Part shown: positions 5,169 to 9,985 of the stretch, in pieces
Layout of the letters: each line of letters begins with the position of its first letter
How positions within the stretch are numbered: position 1 is the first letter of the stretch
NCBI GenBank assembly: GCA_025455665.1
Contig: JALOMC010000053.1
Coordinates: 1-9,985 of the forward strand
Direction of reading: 5' to 3'
Length of the DNA stretch: 9,985 nucleotides
Origin: Chitinophagaceae bacterium
GTDB taxonomy: Bacteria; Bacteroidota; Bacteroidia; Chitinophagales; Chitinophagaceae
Made by a program: the position numbers and the translations under genes
The notes under the pieces: model-generated
What the model was told of the DNA's origin: nothing
Databases searched by the model: none
Seen by the model: the letters and a program-made list of their open reading frames with translations, nothing else

Positions 5169-5229
5169 AATTTGAAGTTTTGAACATTTGAAAATTGCGG
5201 TTCAGACGGGCTTTAGTCAATTTTCAAAT
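5169..5229 (-). repeat. TTTGAAAATTG inverted repeat in the rplB-rpsS spacer
   Basis: ATTTGAAAATTG (5186-5197) and CAATTTTCAAAT (5218-5229) form a perfect 12-bp inverted repeat around a 20-nt loop. One arm overlaps the last base of the rplB TGA stop codon. Further TTTGAA units lie at 5171-5176 and, as TTTTGAA, at 5178-5184. This is the cleanest of the three repeat-built hairpins in the operon. Confidence 0.7.
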
Positions 5230-6068
5230 CACTTTGCCAGCTTCTTGCCATCGCGGCGTTGCAAAATCAGCTTATCGCTGCCTTTACCCTTGGTACGGGT
5301 CTTTTCGCCTTTGGCGTATTTACCAGTGCGGCTGCGCGGATGACCACCAGATGCACGGCCTTCGCCACCACCCATTGGGTGATCTACAGGGTTCATGGCC
5401 ACACCACGGTTGCGGGGGCGAATACCACGCCAGCGGTTTGCACCAGCTTTACCCAGGCTTTGCAGGTTGTGATCGCCATTGCTCACCACACCCACGGTAG
5501 CGTAGCAGTTGATGAGCACTTTGCGCAATTCGCCAGAAGGCATTTTCAGCACAGCGTAAGACTCTTCTTTGTTGGCCAGCTGAGCAGCTGCACCGGCGCT
5601 GCGCACCAGCTTGCCACCCTGGCCAGGCTGCATCTCAATGTTGTGAATATTGGTACCCAGCGGCATGTTTTTCATTGGCAGGCAATTACCGAGTTCAGGG
5701 GCTACATTTTCACCCGAGATGACGGTTTGACCTACCTGGATACCTTGAGGAGCCAGGATGTAGCGCTTTTCGCCGTCGGTGTATTGCACCAATGCGATGA
5801 AAGCGGTACGGTTAGGATCGTATTCTACCGATACCACGGTAGCCTCGATGTTCTGCTTGTTGCGCTTGAAGTCGATGATACGATACTTCTTCTTGTGACC
5901 ACCGCCAATATAGCGCATGGTACGACGGCCTTGTGCGTTGCGGCCACCGGTGCCCTTGATGGGCTCCAGCAAGCTCTTCTCGGGCTCGTTGGTAGTAATT
6001 TCAGCGTATGCGTTACCAATTTTCCAGCGGGTGCCGGCGGTCATTGGTTTATACTTCTTGAGTGCCAT
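5229..6068 (-). CDS. rplB: 50S ribosomal protein L2 (uL2)
   Basis: L2 binds 23S rRNA next to the peptidyl transferase centre and is needed for subunit joining and peptide-bond formation. The 279-residue product is close to the usual 273-277. The N-terminal RNA-binding domain spans about residues 35-125 and the C-terminal domain about 130-260. The signature NPVDHPMGGGEGRASGGHPR is at about 225-244. Its histidine (His230) corresponds to E. coli His229, the residue implicated in peptidyl transfer. Met replaces the more common His after HP. It ends in TGA, and that codon overlaps the arm of the inverted repeat that follows. Confidence 0.98.
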   Translation of the reverse strand: MALKKYKPMTAGTRWKIGNAYAEITTNEPEKSLLEPIKGTGGRNAQGRRTMRYIGGGHKKKYRIIDFKRNKQNIEATVVSVEYDPNRTAFIALVQYTDGEKRYILAPQGIQVGQTVISGENVAPELGNCLPMKNMPLGTNIHNIEMQPGQGGKLVRSAGAAAQLANKEESYAVLKMPSGELRKVLINCYATVGVVSNGDHNLQSLGKAGANRWRGIRPRNRGVAMNPVDHPMGGGEGRASGGHPRSRTGKYAKGEKTRTKGKGSDKLILQRRDGKKLAK

Positions 6069-6147
6069 TTTACTGATCTGCTAGTTTTTTTATTTCAACA
6101 CTTCGCGGCGGTTGGTTGCCATTCTGTTTTTGATTCGTTGGTAGCGC

Positions 6148-6447
6148 TTAGATTTCGCCGTACAGGTTAATCTCTTCTCCCTCGGCTACGGTTACTACTG
6201 CCTTTTTCTTGGCAGGCTTGCGGCCGGTGATGAAACCACTCTTGGTGAAGCGGGCCTTTGCTTTGCCAGGCATCACCAGGGTGTTCACATCGGTTACACT
6301 TACGCCGTAGAATTCTTCCACCGCTTTTTTGATCTCAAGCTTGTTGGCTTTGCGGTCTACAATAAAAGTGTAGCTGCGCTTGGCTTCAATTTGCTTGTTC
6401 ACCTTTTCGGTAAGTACCGGCTTTATCAATACGTCTGTCAGTTTCAT
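6148..6447 (-). CDS. rplW: 50S ribosomal protein L23 (uL23)
   Basis: L23 is at the rim of the exit tunnel and is the main docking site for trigger factor and SRP. The 99-residue product is typical. It starts MKLTDVLIKPVLTEKVNKQ, with the conserved P-x-x-TEK motif. The block YTFIVDRKANKLEIKKAVEE at about 26-45 and YGVSVTDVNTLVMPGKAKAR at about 48-67 match the family. A glutamate at position 17 of E. coli L23 (18 in some others) contacts trigger factor; the matching site here is in the loop after KPVLTEK and cannot be assigned surely. It lies 26 nt after rplD, one of the tightest junctions in the cluster. Confidence 0.97.
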   Translation of the reverse strand: MKLTDVLIKPVLTEKVNKQIEAKRSYTFIVDRKANKLEIKKAVEEFYGVSVTDVNTLVMPGKAKARFTKSGFITGRKPAKKKAVVTVAEGEEINLYGEI

Positions 6448-6473
6448 TGCTCAGCGTGTTAATCGATTTTTAA

Positions 6474-7112
6474 TTAAGCTTCTTCACCGACTTCGGCTTC
6501 AGCAAAAATTTTGGCAGCCGATTCCGACAGCACCATGACATCAGCGTTCATGATATCGTAGGTATTGATATCGGCCAATTGTACGCCGTCGGCATTCGGG
6601 ATATTGCGCAGGCTCAGGTACAGTGTATCATTGATATCGGGATACACAAACAAGGCTTTCTTGTCGGCTACACCCAGGCTTTGCATTACGCCAGCAAACT
6701 GCTTGGTTTTTGGCGCGGCCATGTTGATGTCTTCCATTACTACAATAGCGTTTTCTTTTGCCTTGTAGCTCAGGGCGCTGATCTTGGCCAGGTCCTTCAC
6801 ACGGCGGTTCAGCTTATGGTCGTAGCCATGGGGCTTGGGGCCAAAGATGGTACCACCACCTTTGTACAAGGGGTTCCGGATATTGCCCTTACGGCTACCA
6901 CCAGTACCCTTTTGCTTGTGCAGCTTGCGGCTGGCACCTTTCACTTCCATACGGGTCTTCACCTTGTGGGTGCCCTGGCGCTGGGCGGCCAGGTATTGCT
7001 TTACAGCCAGGTAAATCACGTGATCATTTGGCTCTACACCGAAGATGTCTTCGGGCAGCTCAACAGTTCTACCTGTTTTTTGTCCTGCTGTATTTAAAAC
7101 TTCAATTGTCAT
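6474..7112 (-). CDS. rplD: 50S ribosomal protein L4 (uL4)
   Basis: L4 forms part of the exit tunnel constriction with L22. In E. coli it also represses the S10 operon by binding its leader. I choose the ATG at 7112 (MTIEVLNTAGQKTGR, 212 residues). An in-frame GTG at 7130 would add six residues not expected in the family. The tunnel loop is conserved at about 65-96: KQKGTGGSRKGNIRNPLYKG, then GGTIFGPKPHGY. The C-terminal globular part follows, with an acidic end (EAEVGEEA). The spacer after rplC is 42 nt. Confidence 0.97.
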   Translation of the reverse strand: MTIEVLNTAGQKTGRTVELPEDIFGVEPNDHVIYLAVKQYLAAQRQGTHKVKTRMEVKGASRKLHKQKGTGGSRKGNIRNPLYKGGGTIFGPKPHGYDHKLNRRVKDLAKISALSYKAKENAIVVMEDINMAAPKTKQFAGVMQSLGVADKKALFVYPDINDTLYLSLRNIPNADGVQLADINTYDIMNADVMVLSESAAKIFAEAEVGEEA

Positions 7113-7154
7113 AGCTTTTGTGTTTCGCACCGGGCGGGCCGGCTCGGTTTACAA

Positions 7155-7772
7155 TTACTTCTGGATTAAAACGATGGAACCGTTGTGGCCGGGAACCGAA
7201 CCACTGATGAGGATGTAATTCTTTTCGGGGAAAATTTTCACCACTTTCAGGCCCTTCATCTTCACACGGTCGCCACCCATGCGGCCGGCCATGCGCATGC
7301 CCTTGAATACTCGGCTGGCATCCGATGAGTTACCGATTGAACCCGGAGCCCGCTGACGATCGTGCTGACCGTGGCTGGCTTCGCCCACACCGCTAAAGCC
7401 GTGGCGCTTTACTACGCCCTGGAAGCCTTTGCCCTTGGTGGTACCTACCACGTCTACTTTTTCGCCTTCGGCAAAAATGTCGACAGTGACTACATCACCC
7501 AAGGCTTTCTCGAGTGAGTAATCACGGAATTCTTTTACGAAACGTTTGGGAGCGTTGTTAGACTTGGCGAAGTGATTTACTTCAGCCTTGGTGGCATGCT
7601 TTTCTTTCTTGTCGCCAAATGCCAGCTGGAGGGCATTATAACCGTCTGAATCAACGGTTTTGATTTGCGAAACAACGCAAGGACCAGCTTCTACGATGGT
7701 GCAGGCTACCTGCTTGCCATTGGGATCGAATATGCTGGTCATCCCGACTTTCTTGCCAATGATACCTTTCAT
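7155..7772 (-). CDS. rplC: 50S ribosomal protein L3 (uL3)
   Basis: L3 is an early-binding large subunit protein whose long loop reaches close to the peptidyl transferase centre. The 205-residue product is of usual length (about 205-210). It starts MKGIIGKKVGMTSIF. The signature TTKGKGFQGVVKRHGF lies at about 111-126, and the loop with HDRQRAPGSIG at about 137-147. The residue after GSIG is Asn148, where I recall E. coli L3 having its methylated glutamine, so that modification is not expected here. FKGMRMAGRMGGDRV follows. It comes after an unusually long, structured 281-nt spacer and its start has no Shine-Dalgarno motif. Confidence 0.98.
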   Translation of the reverse strand: MKGIIGKKVGMTSIFDPNGKQVACTIVEAGPCVVSQIKTVDSDGYNALQLAFGDKKEKHATKAEVNHFAKSNNAPKRFVKEFRDYSLEKALGDVVTVDIFAEGEKVDVVGTTKGKGFQGVVKRHGFSGVGEASHGQHDRQRAPGSIGNSSDASRVFKGMRMAGRMGGDRVKMKGLKVVKIFPEKNYILISGSVPGHNGSIVLIQK

Positions 7773-8053
7773 TCTTTATCGGTTTGTGCCCGGCAGGGTT
7801 AGAAGGACATCCGGCGGCGAGGCCAAATTCAATCCCAGTTTAGCTACCGACCTTTTCTGTGGTTTTGGCCGCTGTAGGGCCAAGTAGAAGTACCGGCAGT
7901 AAACAAACCCTGAAAGGCTTGTTCATATGTTTATTCGCTTTCGGAAAAGCGAGGTATTCAGTTCGTCAGAGCTCTTTTTCCATTGGCCCTCATTGGCCAG
8001 GTTGAGAGATGACTGTCAATTTTCTTGCTTCCAGGCGGCCGTTCGGCCCCCTG
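7773..8053 (-). promoter_or_regulatory. Long structured spacer between rpsJ and rplC
   Basis: This is the longest spacer of the cluster. Five hairpins follow one another in the transcript. The first, 8032-8053, has nine positions with one G-G mismatch and loop GAAC, and starts right after the rpsJ stop. The second, 7984-7999, is TGGCC/GGCCA. The third, 7935-7952, is TCGCTTT/AAAGCGA with loop TCCG. The fourth, 7900-7925, has up to 11 pairs including G-U, with loop TTCA. The fifth, 7865-7883, is TTGGCC/GGCCAA. GGCCAATG also occurs twice in tandem near 7981-7998. A 28-codon ORF starts at 7926 and ends at 7840. No promoter boxes were found. A regulatory leader for rplC and the genes after it is the favoured reading, but this is inference. 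Confidence 0.45.
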
Positions 8054-8359
8054 TTAGGCTTTGATTTCTACCTCAACGCCGCTGGGAAGATCCAGCTTGC
8101 TGAGGGCGTCAACGGTGCGGCTGCTGCTGGTGTAGATGTCCAGCAAACGCTTGTGCGTATTCAGCTGAAACTGCTCCCGGGCTTTCTTGTTTACGTGGGG
8201 CGAACGCAATACAGTGAAAATCTTCTTTTGCGTGGGCAAAGGAATAGGACCTGTTACCACGGCTCCTGTGCTACGTACGGTTTTTACGATTTTCTCGGCT
8301 GACTTATCAACGAGGTTGTGATCGTAAGACTGCAGTTTAATTCTAATCCGCTGACTCAT
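8054..8359 (-). CDS. rpsJ: 30S ribosomal protein S10 (uS10, NusE)
   Basis: S10 is part of the small subunit head and, as NusE, also joins the NusB antitermination complex. The 101-residue product is typical. It starts MSQRIRIKLQSYDHNLVDKS, with the signature VVTGPIPLPTQKKIFTVLRS at about 34-53 and the extended loop with PHVNKKAREQF next. This is the first gene of the cluster; upstream is a divergent transporter rather than fusA. The promoter candidate at 8391-8421 would give a leader of only about 25-30 nt. The start is preceded by AAAAAAGGGTCTTTGAAAT, without a proper Shine-Dalgarno motif. Confidence 0.98.
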   Translation of the reverse strand: MSQRIRIKLQSYDHNLVDKSAEKIVKTVRSTGAVVTGPIPLPTQKKIFTVLRSPHVNKKAREQFQLNTHKRLLDIYTSSSRTVDALSKLDLPSGVEVEIKA

Positions 8360-8390
8360 ATTTCAAAGACCCTTTTTTCGAATTGGGATG

Positions 8391-8421
8391 CGAAGGTAAT
8401 GGGAATAGGCTTCGTGGCAAA
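8391..8421 (-). promoter_or_regulatory. Candidate Bacteroidota-type promoter of the r-protein operon
   Basis: On the minus strand TTTG (8418-8421) is followed after exactly 19 bases by TACCTTCG (8391-8398). This matches the TTTG / TAnnTTTG promoter form of Bacteroidota with one mismatch in the -7 box. An A/T tract (8421-8432) overlaps the upstream edge and could act like an UP element. Transcription would start near 8383-8388. It is the only pair with proper spacing that I found in this cluster. Confidence 0.5.
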
Positions 8422-8539
8422 TTTTTTTGAAACATTTTTGGCCGCCTTGTGGACAAAACAGCCTGAAAACCACCCGAAACGCCCGATCGGCAGTGAGCCG
8501 GCCGCGAATTTATGGTAGCATTGCACCCCAACATTGCCC

Positions 8540-9901
8540 ATGAGCACCCCCGCCCCCCTTCCCAGCCTGCAGCTTGATACCGGCTATCGGCAAATCATCC
8601 GTATGTCGCTGCCCATCAGCCTGGCCATTCTGATACCACAGCTCAATTTCATTACCAATAATGTGTTTTTGGGCCACTATGCCGATGGCCATCACCTGGG
8701 CGTAGCGGGCCTTACAGGGGTGTATTACCTCATTTTCGCTGCCATTGGCTACGGGCTCAATAATGGGTTGCAGGCCCTTATCAGCCGCCGTGCCGGCGAA
8801 AACCGCCCCGATGAAATCGGCCGCCTTTTTAACCAAGGAGTGCTCATAGGCATGGGGCTGGCCATTAGCGGTATGGTGCTTACCTGGCTGCTGGTACCTA
8901 CCCTGTATCGCCTGTTCATCAGCGATGAACAGCTACTGGCGGAAGCAGTCAGTTTTCTGAATATCCGCGTACTGGGCCTGCCATTTTTATATGTATACCA
9001 GCTGCGCAATGCTTTGCTGGTAGGTACCAACCAAAGCAAGTACCTGGTGGCGGGTACCCTGGCCGAAACCCTGGCCAACATCCTTTTCGATTACCTGCTG
9101 ATTTATGGCAAGTTGGGCCTGCCTGCCCTTGGCTTCAATGGGGCAGCGGTGGCCTCGGTCATTGCTGAGTTTACCGGCATGTTCGTCATCTACCTGGTTA
9201 TTCATCGCAAGGGTATCGGGCGTCGCTTCGCACTATTCAGCAGCCTGCGCTTCCAAAAAGACAACAACCGCCTGATTCTGCAAATGAGTGCCCCGCTCAT
9301 GTTTCAGCACGGCATCAGCATCGTCAGCTGGCAGTTTTTCTTTTTACTAATGAGCCACCACGGCAATCAGGCCTTGCAAATCAGCAACGCCATGCGAAAC
9401 TTCTTTGGCTTCTTCGGATCATTTACATGGGCATTTGCAGCTACTGCCAATGCCATGGTAGCCAATGTGATAGGTCAGGGCCGCGAAGAATGGGTACAAC
9501 CGTTGCTGGGTCGCATCATTCGCCTCAGCCTGGGCTTTTCGCTGTTGGTATTTGCATTGGTAAATGCTGTGCCGCAGGCTATACTGGCCATTTATGGGCA
9601 AGATGCCAGCTTTGTAGCCGCCGCCATGCCGGTGGTACGGGTGGTCACGGTGGCCATGCTGCTCATGTCGTTTAGCACCGTGTACCTCAATGCGGTGACC
9701 GGCACCGGCCAAAGCAAGGTCACGTTTGCCATTGAGCTGTTTGCCATTATTATGTACTGTGCGTACGTGTACCTGGTGGTAGAGCACTGGCACCTGTCAG
9801 TAGCCTGGGGCTGGATCAGCGAATGGGTGTACTGGATCAGCCTGTTTGTGCCGGCCTGGTGGTATATCCGCTCTGGCCGCTGGAAGGGCCGTGTGGTATA
9901 A
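8540..9901 (+). CDS. MATE-family multidrug/Na+ (or H+) antiporter
   Basis: MATE proteins are inner-membrane exporters that expel cationic drugs or metabolites in exchange for Na+ or H+. I choose the ATG at 8540 (453 residues, normal for the family); a TTG two codons upstream is less likely. The sequence is hydrophobic throughout and fits twelve membrane segments in two halves. The first half has VFLGHYADG (42-50), GLNNGLQALISRRAGE (72-87) and the typical NILFDYLLIYG with GLPALGFNGAAVAS (180-206). The second half has ATANAMVANVIGQGREE (301-317) and VTGTGQSK (386-393). Substrate and coupling ion cannot be told from sequence. It is transcribed away from rpsJ across a 180-nt region and probably has its own promoter. 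No terminator is evident after it. Confidence 0.93.
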   Translation: MSTPAPLPSLQLDTGYRQIIRMSLPISLAILIPQLNFITNNVFLGHYADGHHLGVAGLTGVYYLIFAAIGYGLNNGLQALISRRAGENRPDEIGRLFNQGVLIGMGLAISGMVLTWLLVPTLYRLFISDEQLLAEAVSFLNIRVLGLPFLYVYQLRNALLVGTNQSKYLVAGTLAETLANILFDYLLIYGKLGLPALGFNGAAVASVIAEFTGMFVIYLVIHRKGIGRRFALFSSLRFQKDNNRLILQMSAPLMFQHGISIVSWQFFFLLMSHHGNQALQISNAMRNFFGFFGSFTWAFAATANAMVANVIGQGREEWVQPLLGRIIRLSLGFSLLVFALVNAVPQAILAIYGQDASFVAAAMPVVRVVTVAMLLMSFSTVYLNAVTGTGQSKVTFAIELFAIIMYCAYVYLVVEHWHLSVAWGWISEWVYWISLFVPAWWYIRSGRWKGRVV

Positions 9902-9957
9902 GCCTGTACGATTGCTTACTTTCAGCGTCCAATACTCAGCCAAAACAGATATACCAC

Positions 9958-9985
9958 ATGAAGAAATGGACGCTGCTGCCTGCAG
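9958..9985 (+). CDS. Possible 5' end of a CDS, cut by the window edge
   Basis: ATG at 9958 opens a frame reading MKKWTLLPA up to the last base. Two lysines followed by hydrophobic residues look like the start of a signal peptide. The A-rich sequence before it suits a start in this genome. It lies 56 nt after the MATE stop codon on the same strand, so the two could be co-transcribed. Only nine codons are visible, so the product is unknown. Confidence 0.4.

Noticed and set aside
6090..6122. 10-codon ORF in the rplW-rplB spacer
   Set aside because: Too short to distinguish from chance, with no start signal and no structure around it.
5259..6170. Open frame of 303 codons on the plus strand
   Set aside because: It is antisense to rplB and the end of rplW, which are certain. 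Its translation shows no family match I recognise, and open antisense frames are common opposite conserved r-protein genes.
7113..7130. GTG at 7130 as the rplD start
   Set aside because: It adds six residues not expected for L4, while the ATG at 7112 gives the usual N-terminus MTIEVLN.
7824..7831. TGAATTTG as a -7 box for a promoter before rplC
   Set aside because: It differs from TAnnTTTG by one base, but there is no TTTG near 19-21 bases upstream.
8032..8053. Intrinsic terminator after rpsJ
   Set aside because: The stem is strong but is followed by GGAAGCAAGAAAATTG rather than a U-run, and termination here would silence the whole essential cluster.
8433..8440. CATTTTTG as a -7 box for the MATE gene
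   Set aside because: One mismatch only, but the -33 position at the right spacing is CTTC, not TTTG. A second candidate, TAGCATTG at 8516-8523, also lacks a partner and lies very close to the start codon.
9980..9985. CTGCAG at the right end of the window
   Set aside because: A single six-base palindrome at the cut edge carries no evidence of a boundary or element.

Overview
The window is an almost gap-free stretch of the S10-spc ribosomal protein cluster, read from the minus strand, with a divergent MATE-family efflux transporter on the plus strand at the right end. In transcription order (high to low coordinates) the cluster is rpsJ, rplC, rplD, rplW, rplB, rpsS, rplV, rpsC, rplP, rpmC, rpsQ, rplN, rplX, rplE, rpsN, rpsH. 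This is the standard bacterial order with no gene missing; rplF and the rest of spc must lie left of base 1. All sixteen genes look intact.

The organism is most likely a member of Bacteroidota. Nearly all start codons are preceded by A-rich sequence rather than a Shine-Dalgarno motif. The one good promoter candidate, upstream of rpsJ, has the phylum's TTTG-N19-TAnnTTTG form. The r-protein sequences (S3 with an Arg/Gly tail, zinc-free short S14, L2 with a HPMGGGEGR active-site loop) fit that phylum. A Chitinophagaceae-like origin is a guess.

Layout: 1-72, start of the rpsH-rplF spacer; 73-8359, sixteen r-protein genes; 8360-8539, divergent intergenic region with the rpsJ promoter candidate; 8540-9901, MATE transporter; 9958-9985, first nine codons of a possible exported protein. 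No tRNA, rRNA, insertion sequence or CRISPR array was seen.

The unusual part is the space between the genes. Most spacers are 40-281 nt, wide for this operon, and nearly all hold an inverted repeat that would fold in the transcript. Several are built from a recurring TTTGAAAATTTG-type motif, and one holds four tandem heptamers. The longest spacer (281 nt, rpsJ-rplC) holds five successive hairpins and a 28-codon ORF, while the leader before rpsJ seems very short. Only two genes, rplE and rpsH, have a strong Shine-Dalgarno sequence. In E. coli, S8 (rpsH) is the translational repressor that acts near the rplE start, so this pairing may reflect regulation. I see no wholly new gene system; the best candidates for something undescribed are these RNA-level elements.
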